This document shows, piece after piece, positions 45,195-57,754 of a stretch of 64,000 nt of DNA; within the stretch, counting starts at the first letter, position 1; each line of letters opens with the position of its first letter. Origin of the DNA: Adenophora triphylla var. japonica (taxonomy: Eukaryota; Streptophyta; Magnoliopsida; Asterales; Campanulaceae); NCBI GenBank assembly GCA_022495995.1, contig JAFEMH010005417.1, forward strand, positions 1 through 64,000, read 5' to 3'. The translations under genes and the position numbers were made by a program. The notes under the pieces were generated by a model. It did not search any database. It was not told where the DNA came from and saw only the letters and a list, made by a program, of their open reading frames with translations.

Positions 45195-45625
45195 TTTTGT
45201 TAGCCTTTGTTGGAGTTTAGTTCAGGAGTATGAACCTAAATGGGGACTTAGTTCAGGGGTATGATTCTAAGTCGAGGTTTAGTTCAGGAGTATGAACCTA
45301 AATGGGAACTTAGTTCAGGAGTATGATTCTAAGTGGGGACTTAGTTCAGGGGTATGATTCTAAGTCGAGGTTTAATTCAGGAGTATGAACCTAAATGGGG
45401 ACTTAGTTCAGGAGTATGATTCTAAGTCGAGGTTTTGTTCGGGAGTATGAACCTAAATGGGGACTTAGTTCGGGAGTATGATTCTAAGTCGAGGTTTAGT
45501 TCGGGAGTATGAACCTAAATGGGGACTTAGTTCGGGGTATGATTCTAAGTCGAGGTTTAGTTCGGGAGTATGAACCTAAATGGGGACTTAGTTCAGAGTA
45601 TGATTCTAAGTCGAGGTTTAGTACT
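45195..45625 (-). repeat. 62-bp tandem array of two 31-bp halves in D
   Basis: Halves are GAGTATGAACCTAAATGGGG plus ACTTAGTTCAG and GGTATGATTCTAAGTCGAGG plus TTTAGTTCAG. About seven full units. Same doubling logic as the C array. Confidence 0.9.
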
Positions 45626-46049
45626 GAGGGAGACTATTTGAAGGTGTTCTCGGTAGGGAAGATTCGGGCTTACGAGAACTATCGGGGAAAAGGGTGACCG
45701 TATTGGTCAAGTATTTGGACCTATGGTAGGCTACATAGTTCGTCGAAGAGGTGGTGATAACGAGAGGCTATGAGCTTTGTACCCAAGGTTGGCTTGCTCT
45801 TAGGGGAGTCACCCAGGATTGACTATTTTAGGGAAGTCGCCAGAGGATTGACTATTTTAGGGAAGTCGCCCGAGGATTGACTAAAGCTTACGTTGCTGTT
45901 TGCGGAGATAGGGATAGCTAAAGCTATGGGTAATCATGCAACATTTGTGAGTTCATGCTTATTTTTGAGATATGTTGAAGGACTAACGTACCTTTGATGG
46001 GCTTACCTGCAGAAGAGCAAGTTGCGGGGGGCTGTGTGGTAGTTGATAG

Positions 46050-46490
46050 TGTTGAGAGTCTTGATGCATCTTTGAGAACTTGGCGTCTCTGTCCGGACTG
46101 TATTTGAGAACTTGGCGTCCACGACCTACTTGCCTTTGAGAACTTAGCGTCTCGACCGATATTTGAGAACTTGGCGTCCACGACCTACTTGCCTTTGAGA
46201 ACTTAGCGTCTCTGACCGAACTGTATTTGAGAACTTGGCGTCCCTGACCGATTTGTATTTGAGAACTTGGCGTCCCTGACCTACTTGCCTTTGAGAACTT
46301 AGCGTCTCTGACTGAACTGTATTTGAGAACTTGGCGTCCCTGACCGATTTGCATTTTGAGAACTTGGCATCTCAGACCGATTTGCATTTTGAGAACTTGG
46401 CGTCCCTGACCGATTTGTATTTGAGAACTTGGCGTTCCTGACCGATTTGCATTTTGAGAACTTGGCATCACGACCGATTTGTAGACCGGA
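46050..46490 (-). repeat. 31-32-bp tandem array in D
   Basis: About thirteen units with TTTGAGAACTTGGCGTCCCT and GACCGATTTG. Minus-strand frames through it give repetitive peptides that are not genes. Confidence 0.92.
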
Positions 46491-49400
46491 GGTGGTACAC
46501 ATGTTTTGCCGGAATCATCTCTTGCCGAAAAGGGGGATTTGATTTCTTGCAATTTTGTTGAAACCATTGATTTTGGGCTTTGGTAAACATCTTCCTTGTT
46601 GAGGGTAAGTCTCAATAGCGAAGGAAAATGGTCTTTCACGTTTGAATTCCTGCATTGGTTAGTAGAGAGGAAGATGCGTATATGACATTCATGATGACAG
46701 ATGCATGCATAGAATCAGAATGATTATGATAATATCACTGCATATGTTTGCGAGATGATGCATTTACTTGCTTTCGAAGATGCACCTAGCCTAAGCTTTT
46801 GATAGGGAAATTATGATTTATGATCTTCAATCACTTAGGATTTTCCCTATTGATTCAAGTTTTGTGCATGCTTCATGAGCCCTTGGGAGATTTTTGTGGA
46901 GATGCATGGTGATGAAAGGGGATGCATTGGGATGTATGTGTCTGGAGACTGTTTGGGACAGATTTTGAGCAAGTGGGAGAGGTGAGAGCCCTCGATCGCG
47001 ATTTAAACAGTGGTTGTTGATGAGTTTTTTTTTTACAGTATCACATGGACCTCAATCTTGATGAGATTGGATTCGGATCCCGGGTCTTGGTTGAAAATTT
47101 CCCTCTCACTCTTGGTCATTTGAAGCTGATGCTAGCAGGCTCTAGGGCACGTTGATATGAGTGAAGCTTCTTTCATTTGGGTGAGCTGTGACTTCGGCCG
47201 AAACCTTGTTCGGAGAATGATTTGATGAAATTGCTAATGCAGGGAGAAACCCAGATCTTAAATCCCGATGCTACGGGAAGCTGCTATGTACCAAGTTCTG
47301 AAGCTGAAAATCTAGTTGTTGATGTGACTAGACCTTTCTTGTGACTTGATAAAATTCAGATCCAAAGGACCAACTTGACAAAGCCCCCAGATCCTATTAA
47401 AGCGAGGAAAGATCTCTTCTTTGGCAAAGCCTCAGTCTGAAGAACTGAGTAGGCAAAGTCCAGATTTTGAAGAAGTGACTCGGCGAAGCCCCAATCTTAT
47501 AACCTCGTTGTCATTAGCAGAGTCCCAATCTGATTGGTAATGCAAAGCAATCCTGAAAATAATCTGACAAGGATCGAATCTATCTCGTAGTGAAAAAACC
47601 CAATGTGGACCCAAAGATAACTATAGAAGCCCCAGCTTGAAGAGCTGATACAGGAGAACCTGGGAGAACCGCTTAGCAAGCCCCAGCGTGAAGAAATTCA
47701 GAGTAGTCTTACAAAGGAGGCACCCATCTTTTCAGACCTTAGTCAACCGATCCTTTGGACAAGACTCAGAAATGTTTACGTACAGGGGCATATCTTTTGA
47801 AAGGTGGGAATGTCTCCCGAATTTGTGTATGACACTCTCGCTTTTGGTTTGACTCTTTTGAGAGAGTATAAGCATCACAAGGTGTGGAAAAGTGTATGGA
47901 AGCCCCTGCTGACAGAAAGACAATGTTTGGCTCTATTTCCCTATAATGGAGAAAGAGAAGACTTGTCGAGACACTTGAAAACTTGTTTTATTCATGGTGA
48001 TCACAAGGATGCTTAAAACCCTTTGTTAATGTTCGGGTTATTCAATCCCTAAGAGAACGAACAAATATTTTGATTAATCACAAAGGAGAAAGCCAGCTGA
48101 TATCGAGAATCAAGCTTGGAAAGTGTATAGGGACGATCCTTGATGAGACCGGATTTTTTTTTTCGAGATTTGTTTGTGATTTCGACCGGACCATTTCTGG
48201 TTGCCTACGTTCCCTTCATTATGAAGAGCTCAGGTCGCCGTAGTTCGGGCTTATCCCGAATGAAAAGAGAACGAATGTTGAAATTCGAGGATCTGAGGAC
48301 CTTTGGGGATTTTGAGGATTTGGAGGATTGAATAACATATCCCCTTAGAGTGTCCATGAAAGACACGGATGCGAAGCCCAAGTGGGGCGTCCACGACAAG
48401 TGTTTGTGGAGTAGAAATGAATTATGCTCACATCAGATTTGAATTTGCACAATCTTTGCTTGATGATTTTGAACCAAGATGAATTAGATTCCAATTTAAG
48501 CAAGCAATGAAGCATTAATTTGATTTAGATCTTAAAGATTTTGCGATGAAATTGCTATCCGATAGGAATTGCGGTGGGTTTAGGGCTTCGATCGGCCATC
48601 GGGTAATTTTGGAAGTTATGACCTCTTAAATTGAGAGGTCTGGGCCTTTCTTGGCGAACCTCTAAAAATGAGAGGTTGGCATGTAGGGATGTGTTTGGGA
48701 AATCTATGGCGGGGAAGATTGATTGCCTCTAAGAATGAGAGGTCAAATTTTGATTTTGGCCAAAGGCGAGGATAATGGTAACGGGGATATCCTCTAAAAT
48801 CGAGAGGATGGCTTGGGATTGATTTAAGGTAATGGTGAGAGGAAGTCCAAGCTATCGATAACTTTTTGCGATCTTGCGAGAATTCAGGTTCCTTTTTGAT
48901 CATTGGAGAGCTTCTTGAGAGGTCGGGGACTTTTTGAGGATCGGCAGTTCTTCTTTTTTTTTTTTTTTTTTATTTTGAAGCTTCTTTTGCTTGAGCTCTT
49001 TTTTTTTTTTTTGACTTGGAAAGCTTCCTGAGGAGTTGAGGATTATCTTTGTCCTTCCTTCATGGCTTGAGATATTTTACGCATCGCCGACTCTCGAAGT
49101 TAACTTCTTGGGCTTGCTTGGACTTTTCTCAGTAAGGAGCAAAGGTGATGGCTAAACAGGGTTTCAAAACATGCCGATCTTGAAATGAGAGGATATTGTT
49201 TGGTGAGGGTAAGGTAATGGCTTTCCTATGGGTGAAAGGCTTCGACCGCAATCCTTACGGGATGACCTAAATGAAATTAAGTCTTCATTGCTTGCTTAAG
49301 CTTTAAATGAGAAAAGATCCATGCAAATTCATCGAGCAACGAGAGGATGATGATGAAAGGGATGTGAGCATATGAGATGCAAGATGGGGAGTTGGTAAGC

Positions 49401-49739
49401 CCTAATTTGGGAAGGATATCAATTGATTTTCTCACTCCGATTAATTTAAATATTAATCATTTCAAAGAATTAGTGGTTGAGCAGCACAAGTGATCATCTA
49501 GGATAAAACCATTTCAATTAAGTGTAACGGGGTGTGCAAGTGATGTCTCGAGTCTAGCAAGAAAAGAAAAAAGACTTATATTAAAAGTTAGACATTTAAC
49601 TACTATGTCCAAAATGGACTACAACGACAAATGTCCGGGAAGGACTTAGGTGAAAGAAAAGTACTAGAACCTACGAAGGTTGACTTAAAAGACTATTTTA
49701 AAGATAGGTAGCCCCTAGTCTAGCCGCTCTTTGTTGTTG
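46491..49739 (-). other. Noncoding 3' UTR of D, including four small hairpins
   Basis: No retroviral motif in any frame. Degenerate repeats around GCAAAGTCCAGATTTTGAAG occur at about 47380-47700. Four hairpins of the form CCTCT-N7-AGAGG lie at 48622-48638, 48659-48675, 48726-48742 and 48791-48807. T runs lie near 48954-48971 and 49000-49012. This is where protease, RT and integrase would be expected. Confidence 0.6.
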
Positions 49740-52140
49740 GACCATGCATCTACTCTTTGGCCAGGGAGATGGGGGCTATTGCGAGATCTTTCCATCGGGA
49801 TTTCTTTGGCAATCTCTTGCTTAATCCAACCATTTTCATCATCTGCGATGGTCGGTCCACCGACCTTACAAAGGGTGAGTCAAATTCCATTATGCCCACA
49901 AGTCTTGAATCACCAAACTCGACCATGTTGACATTCGGGTTGTTGTTTCTAGGGAATGGGTTACTAATAGTATTGGGCCCTTGAGGCACCTCTAACCTCC
50001 CTTGTTCAATCAAACTTTGGATTGCCTTTTTCGGGGACGCAATCATCATCAGTGCCCGTGAGTGCGATGAAAGGCACAATGCTTGGAGGTATCCAAAGGA
50101 GCATTGGGGTTTCTACGGCGATAATTTTCCAAAGGCCGGAGCAAACCTTCTCTCACCAAACCTCTGAAGATATCACTCAAAGGCATCCCAAAGTTTCTCA
50201 AGTCTTGGAGCCGGGATCTGGATGCATCGGGTTTCTTGGGAACAAAGGAAATGGCATTATTACAGATCTGTCCCGCATAGCTAATCACTTCTTTACCTTT
50301 TGGTTGGGCGGGAGGCTGTGTTGGAGGTGGAAGAAACCCGGTATACTGTAGCGGAGTGCGGCGGTCGAGCTGGCGATTGTAAGCCTTTTCGAAATTAGCC
50401 CGGAATTAACCATTGCACGCAAGTCGGCGTAGGGAAGTGAGCGAGGGAAGCTCTCAAATGCGGCTTCAAGCATGGCGAAAGATGTCTAAGCGCTCCTCGT
50501 CGAGGAGGAGGAATGGCCATTTCACTAAGCTTCGGGTTCCACCTTTTATAGAAATCCCCAATATTCTCATCGGTATTTGCACCGTTGTCTGCGAGGTCAA
50601 CTCTATTTGTTTCCCATTCCAAGTTGGCTTTATACTTATACGTGAAATCTTGTGTAATCTGTTCCCCAGTAGCCCTAGCTTTTGCAATCGGAAAAACCAT
50701 TTCAAAGCCCACGACTTCAAAGAGAGGCGAAGTAGTCGGCCATTCTTTGGTTTGTGCATCCCTTAGCTTTCATTGCCAAAGTGTAGGTGTCCAAGTGAGT
50801 TTTAGGGCACGCACTTCCATCAAACGATTCGAGATTGGGCATCACGAACTTGTGAGGCGAGGTACAATTGAGTCGGGATCTATAGGCCGAAGAGCGGTGT
50901 TCCTTTTGACGGTCAATTCGGCGATCTGCGCTTTCATTTCCTTGTGTTGCTCCATAAACCAAGCCAATTGGGGATCCAAAGGTGGAGCGGGAATGCTGAG
51001 CCGATATTTGAGCCGGGAAGAGGACTAGCTATTGGTGGTGCATTGGTGGAAGGAATACCGTATCCGGAGCATAGGTGAAAACTGTCCTTGGCCCAAATTA
51101 CCACAGGGAGTGTAGGTAGGAGCTTGGGCAAAGGGATAGAACCCGGCGACTTCTTTGTTGGCTTCCAATCGGCAGAGAAGATGGAGGTAGATCTGAGGTA
51201 GCCGGATGGCTTGGATTTCGGAGTGAGGCCCATAAGTAGGCTTAAGTGCGGGGCTGCTTGTCCACAGTTGTTAAATTGCATGGTGGTTGTGGCGAGGATG
51301 CATAGCAGGAGGATCTTGTGGTCTGGTGATTACGATGAAAGCGGGATGGGGGCTTGGTAATCCATTGAACCACTGAGTGAGAAATGGGTTTGCGGAAGGC
51401 TGTGTGAGGAAGCTGGTGAGCTAGCATCATTACGAGGAGGGGCTCCCACTGCCCCGAACCAAAGCTGTGGTGGCATTCCAAACCGTTCTTTGCGAAAGTC
51501 CGGATTGATTGGTCCCAAGCGAGGCGGGATCCCAATTTCTTTGTGGCATTAGGGTATCCCCAACCATGGGAAGGCATTTCGTGCGACTTTGTCCCAGCTG
51601 AGGCATTGTGAGCGCTCGTCCGTCGAGGCTGCGTGGATCCGGTGGTGCGGTTGGGAGCCGGGCGACCCGGAGATCGAGGAGCATGGGCTGCAGTGGTAGT
51701 ACCGTGGGAGGCCGGTGGTGGCATCTGGAGTAGTCGGGTTGACCAAGAGTGGGATTGAGGTCTTCCTCTTCTTCCACGGTGAAGGTGCCATGCGGGTTGA
51801 GGCGGCGGCCAATCCATGGCTTTTGATAGCCTCCATAAAGGTATTCTGTGCTTCTGTCGCACTCTCTTACGTTCGGCTAAGCGATTCCATTGCGGTTACG
51901 TTTGAGGAGTCCCGGGAGGCGGAGTGTTGTTGTCCCCATCGTTACCGGGCGATGCGAGACATTTTGAAACCGGAGTCGGAACAAATGGTGAAGGCGACGA
52001 TGCGCTTGACTCTTCCCAGCGATCAAACGGTGACCCGGTGTCCGAAACCAAGCTTTATGAGGAGGCTGCGGGGGAAAAGGCACGAGGGTTCGAGATGTGC
52101 AGGGACGAAGGAAGGGTAGGTGTTTGGGCTTTGGGCTCAT
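49740..52140 (-). pseudogene. Gag of element D (frameshifted)
   Basis: Structural capsid protein. The N-terminal part (52140-51240) is Pro/Ser/Thr-rich in shifting frames. The core begins about 50860: FVMPNLESFDGSACPKTHLD, TYTLAMKAKGCTNQRMADYF, then after a frameshift KSWALKWF, FTYKYKANLEWETNRVDLAD and IGDFYKRWNPKLSEM. Further on come RAMVNSGLI, GMPLSDIFRGLVREGLL, CAFHRTHGH (a short His/Cys motif) and KKAIQSLIEQGRLEVPQGPN. These are Ogre/Tat gag signatures. At least four frame changes mean this copy cannot make full-length Gag. No protease follows. Confidence 0.82.
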
Positions 52141-53432
52141 GCAACATGCGATTATTTGTTCACGTTTACTTAAAACATGTTTTATTAAGCCTAATCGGTT
52201 GGAAAAGATTGCTCTTCTTTTCGCAAACTATTACGGATCTGGATCGGTGGGCCCCGTCACTACGTCTATAAGCCCCTCGTATTCCACTGTATTGCGACCT
52301 CCCGGGGTGGACGGCCCGGGCGAGGGTCCTATAGAGGCAAGCGGGTCCCACCGACCGAAAGAAAAACGATCCTAAAAGTACGGCGGGTAATCGAGTCTTA
52401 ACGAGCATTCGATGTAAATTACGGACAAAGGCGACGTCAAAGTCAAGATCATGTCAGGGGCTCGACGAAAAGTCGGTATGATTTGGGTGATGAATGTCCA
52501 CAATTGATCTTGATTTGTCGTCAATTAGCCGTAATTAGGCATGGAATAATCGTTAATCCTTGATGACTCGGTGTCATCTTTGGGAGTCGATGTATAATTT
52601 GTGCCGGTCAGTCGAAGTCAAGGCGCCGGTCAATATCTTGGTCAAAGTCTGCGGCGGAAAACCGGCGAGACTTCGGCGATTAGGGTCCCGAAAGATATTG
52701 ACTTGGTATGCCGACTAAGGCTTGAAAGGAAAGGTCTATACACGAGACGGGGCATGACACGAGACCAAACTAAAAACCAGCGGGTCTCGGACAAAGTGTG
52801 TCACGGACAAGTGCATGGTCGACACGAGGCTCCATGGGATGTTTGGGTAGTCACATTACTTGCAGAGGCGTAATAAGACCAAACGGGCGCGACAAGGATT
52901 TCCCCGAGTTAGGGACGTAGTGTGCGGTGTACGGTCAACGTGCGCGTAGTGTGCAACGATCTATCTTCTTTTTCTGAGTAAAATAGAAATTTTCGCATGT
53001 GTCTTAAAAATATGATGCATGATTTTTTTTTTTGAATTTTTTTTTTTTTGAAACTCCTTTTTTTTTTTGAAATTCCTTTTTTTTGAATTTTTTTTTTTTT
53101 GAAAGTAAATGCACACATAAGCACATAAACACAAAAATTCCAACAGTTAGGGACATGATTCCGACAATCAAAATTTTGACTTTTTCCGAGGCGGCCAAAA
53201 CAACACGAAAAATGTGCAAAAATCAACACACACAACAAATGATTTTTAATGCCGGGACGGAAACTTGACCCTCAAAAGCTTTTCTTTTTTTTTGTAAACA
53301 ATGATACCGGTACGTGGGATTGTTAAACCACAATTTATCCCCGACTCGTGTTAGGAGGCGATAACGGGAAGTTTAATGGTTTCCACCAATATACCAAATA
53401 TCATTCATTTTTTTTTAGAAAAAGCTTATATT
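52141..53432 (-). other. Leader of element D
   Basis: Contains the block shared with B (about 52195-52375: AAGATTGCTCTTCTTTTCGC, ATAAGCCCCTCGT, CGAGGGTCCTATAG). A CGCGTAGTGTGC segment near 52940 matches the CGCACACTAC segment of other leaders. Long T runs at 53024-53100 give lysine-rich minus-strand frames without meaning. Confidence 0.65.
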
Positions 53433-53450
53433 TCCCCAGCAGAGTCGCCA
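53433..53450 (-). other. Primer binding site of D (tRNA-Arg type)
   Basis: The minus strand reads TGGCGACTCTGCTGGGGA, one base from the LTR end. Same primer class as B and E1. Confidence 0.82.
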
Positions 53451-53451
53451 C

Positions 53452-55304
53452 TGTGATGATACCCGATTTTTTTTAAATCAAACGGAGTCACCACGCCATT
53501 TTTGTTTTAAGGGCCAAAACTTTGAAAAATGCCTGAGATTAGAAATTTGGGTTCGGAGGTCACGTTACACGCCGGGAAGGACGTTAGTGTGCACCCGGAA
53601 TGCCTCGTAAAACGAGTCTTCCAAGCTAAAAACCATTTGTTTGTGTGTGTGTGTGTTACTTTGGCCAAAATAAGTTGAAACTGAGGAGACTAAAAATTGG
53701 GAATTCTTTATTAGACTTTGGACAGATCCCATGATTTTTGGTGTGATTTTTGGGATGAGTTTTGGTACTCAAAAGATTTTTGGAAGTTGGAAAACATTTC
53801 TGCCAGAATGAAAAAGGCAGTGGACACTTTATTTTGAAATGGATTTAAGGGCTTCAAAACTTCATAATCTGGGAAAAGTCCGAGAATGAAAAATATTCAA
53901 AACACCTTAAATAAGGTTTCTGTAAAAGAACTTTTCATTTTGGAGATGATTTGAGGACCCAAAACCTTCTGGAAATCTCAGATGTGAAATCTGGACTTCC
54001 AGAGACTGATGAACTGACCTTTAAAATAAAATTTGAAAAAGGGAGTTTTACTCACGAAAGAAATAAAATAAAAATATGTCTGGAAATATCTGGATGTTGG
54101 CTACAAAAAGTATTTTGTAGTCAACACCAAATTCCAAGTTTATCTGTGTTCAAAAATTTAGACAATGGACTGAGGTCTTAGAAAATTGCTACTGGACAGC
54201 AACTTCTCAAGAAGGAAAAATGTGATTTTAAAGGGGGTTTTGCATCCATGCTAGTCCCCATTTCCCTAGGTTTTGATTAGTAGTCACTAGACATTTTAGT
54301 GGTGATCTACTATATCAAACCATCCTTGGGGTACATTAGGACTTAAGCATTTCATTTGCTTGGGAAGGGGAATTTTGTAGAGATGAAATTAAAGAGAAAA
54401 ATCAACTAGAAATTTAAAATGTGGACCATTTGAGATGGTCATTCATGAAGATGAACTTCAAGATGACCATCTTAGGTCAAGATTTAAGTTAAACTAGACA
54501 TAAAGTAAATCAAAGTAAGAAGAACAAGATGAACAAGAAGTTAAAGGGGAGTTTTAGGGTTTAGAAAAGGAGGGATTTACCAATGGTGACACCCTATCTT
54601 CCTAGGCTTGGAATTTGACTTGAGGAGTATCAAGATTTGGTGTTTGACTTGAGGAGTATCAAGATTTGGTGTTTGGATTTGTGTTTGGGTGGATTCAAGG
54701 CTTGAATGTGTTTAGGGTTTGATGATAGAGTTGGTCAAAGAGAAAACAAGTAGATAACACTTAAGTCCTCTATGATTTCTCTCTAATCCTCCTCCTAAGG
54801 GGTGATTTGAGCTTGGATTGGTGTATGTATGAGAGTGTCTTGAAAGTATATTGAGTGAGTGGGGTTTGGGAAAGATTGAAGAGAAAATGGTGGCAATTCT
54901 AGTGAATTCCCACTGTTTTCTCCCTATTTTTCGCCAGAATACAGCTTCTATGAGCCAATTGTGTTGTGTAAACTGAGAGAGGAGGATTTAATTTATAGGC
55001 CTCTGGAAATGTCAAACATGTCCGCGCGGATTGGGTTGTAAACGTGCACTGTTCATTAAATGCAGCTCCAGGCTTTGGACAGGAAGAATAAAATTCAAAA
55101 ATCCGGCAGTTTATGTTTTTCAACTTGCCCAATTCGGATTTTTCCAATTTCTTTTGCTTTTTGAGATTCTTTTCTTGGTTTATCTTTAAATGGCAAACCC
55201 TAATCTACCCTTGGTTGGTTAGAAATGTTAGAAATGTTAGAAATGTTAAAACTTTCGTTATTTTTCTAACGAAAATACTAACAACTCAAATTGGAGCACT
55301 TACA
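53452..55304 (-). repeat. Right (5') LTR of element D
   Basis: 1853 bp, nearly identical to the left LTR except for about 2% substitutions and a shorter TG run (53640-53654). Promoter: TCCGCGCGGA near 55021-55030 and TATAAATTAAA near 54987-54998. Confidence 0.92.
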
Positions 55305-55692
55305 ATCTTGCATACAGTTAGGGCCTTAACCACATCAAACCGCTCATTTCTTGCTTGCATTTGGAACATTTCCTTTAAGCGCTAAGCAAGATCAAATGTT
55401 GCATCTATGTGCTCAAGGTCCTTCTGAAGAGCCTTAACATAGTGGCAAGCATAAGGCATGCAAATTCTGTAGAATCATCATTATGTTTCTTATGTGCATC
55501 CCTATCTGCCCTAGAAGCATTTGCAGCAGGTTGAGGTGGAATGGGTTCATTGAGAACGTACAATTTCTTCTCTTGCTTTAGAACAATTCTAAGGCTTCTG
55601 ATCCAATCAGAATAGTTTGTACAGTTCTCCTTAAGCTTGTCCTTCTCAAGGACTGATCGCAGTAACAGGGGTTGATTATTGTGATTAGCCAT
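55305..55692 (-). pseudogene. N-terminal gag of copia element I
   Basis: Starts at ATG 55692 with MANHNNQPLLLRSVLEKDKL, then NYSDWIRSLRIVLKQEKKLY and EFACLMLATM, typical of plant copia gag. It is cut at 55305 by element D and continues at 41534. A stop near 55405 also breaks it. Confidence 0.85.
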
Positions 55693-56364
55693 TCTACAAT
55701 AAAATAATCAAACAATATAAACATATATCAATATCAACACATTTATCATCTAAGAGCAAATAATGTATTTCATAAACACTCCCACTAAATTATACACCTT
55801 CAAATATAAATATGTATCATATAATCATAGTAGGCTAAGATCCATATTTCACTTGATTTTGGTTTAACTGAGTCAATGCCCGAAATCAAGCTATTTAGGT
55901 AGAAACATCAATCATATCACTATATGACTCTTAGATCTTTTATGAGACTAGGTAACCCGTGCGGGAGGTTAATTTGCTAATATCATGATTTATTTTTTAT
56001 AATATAAATATATTATAAATGAATCAAAACATTAACATTTATAAAGTTAGAAAAAGTGTGTTCAATTTTAATAACTTTGTTGCACATAAGTTTAATAGGA
56101 ATTGCATTGTGACTAACGATGTAGCAATTTTTGCTATTTTATTTTTGATGTTCATACTTTATGTCATTTATTTTTGATGTCATAATTTATGTCAGTATGC
56201 AACATTTTTTATGGACGTTAACAAAGTGAATGAAAAAAATAACGACCTATTTCTTTTCAAATTACAACATTTTAAATACAATGTAGGGGGTTCCAACCCT
56301 TAACCTTCTCGAGAAAAGTACGTCTTTAAGCTAAATTCTCATTGGCATTATTAACGACCTACTT

Positions 56365-56985
<621 letters not shown>

Positions 56986-57740
56986 TATTAGCTAATAAGG
57001 AGAATGCCAAAAGTCATATAGATTTTGGGATAGTGATGACGTGGCTTCTTCAAAATCAAGAGTTTGCCTAAACTTGTCCACGTGGCGAAGCCATAACCCT
57101 CCTCACCAACTTTAATATATATATATATAGATTTTCTTAGACATCATATGTCAAAAACATGTTTTAAATCTCATCTATGCCTTGGGTCAAATCTCATTTG
57201 AAAGCACCAATTAAGTCAAAACCTTTTTCAAACATGTGAGACATGGAACGATGCACCTAACTGAGTCAAAACTACATCAACCATTATCTCACCTTGATCA
57301 CAAATTAAGATATAAGATGTACCCAATTGAGTCGAAACTACATCAAACACCCTAAAATATCACAAGTGTTCTAATCAAGGAATGGCATAAGACTTAAATA
57401 TTTAGAAGGTTTTCATATTGTAACAAACATCGCATGGTTGTAACATAGATCTCATGTGAACATAATCATGAACATAGGGCTTCACAAAATTTCATACAAA
57501 CAATTTGATTTCAATTTTGAGAAATTACAAATCCAAATAATCATATTAATAGATCAATAACCTATGTGATAAACTAATCAAATTAATTCATCATTAATCA
57601 TGAACATGGCATATCATATATATATACTTGTTTTTCATAAAAACAAAACACATGGAATCTAGATCTATTTCATATAACATGGTAGCAAATAATCAAATTA
57701 AATATAGCATGCAATTTCAATCTTAATCATGGCAAGACAG

Positions 57741-57753
57741 GGCTCTGATACCA
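57741..57753 (-). other. Primer binding site of copia element I (tRNA-iMet)
   Basis: The minus strand reads TGGTATCAGAGCC, the standard plant copia PBS, one base from the LTR. Confidence 0.92.
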
Positions 57754-57754
57754 C

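Larger units (their letters stand above)
41540..55304 (-). mobile_element. Element D: 13.8-kb gag-only Tat/Ogre-type element nested in copia gag
   Basis: Minus orientation. Right LTR 53452-55304 (5'), PBS 53433-53450, leader, gag (about 52140-49740), then 6.3 kb without any pol motif but with at least four tandem arrays and pre-LTR modules, then left LTR 41540-43404 (3'). The flanking ATCTT duplication is perfect. LTRs differ by roughly 2% by hand count. Absence of protease, RT and integrase makes it non-autonomous, like the TR-GAG class described in plants. Confidence 0.9.

Noticed and set aside
45983..46639. Minus-strand frame of 218 codons with repeated RDAKFSK/GTPSSQ peptides
   Set aside because: Product of the 31-32-bp array in D. 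No start context, no homology, and frames shift between peptide types as the unit length varies.
52909..53238. Lysine-rich minus-strand frames
   Set aside because: They read through T runs in the leader of D; low complexity with no conserved motif.
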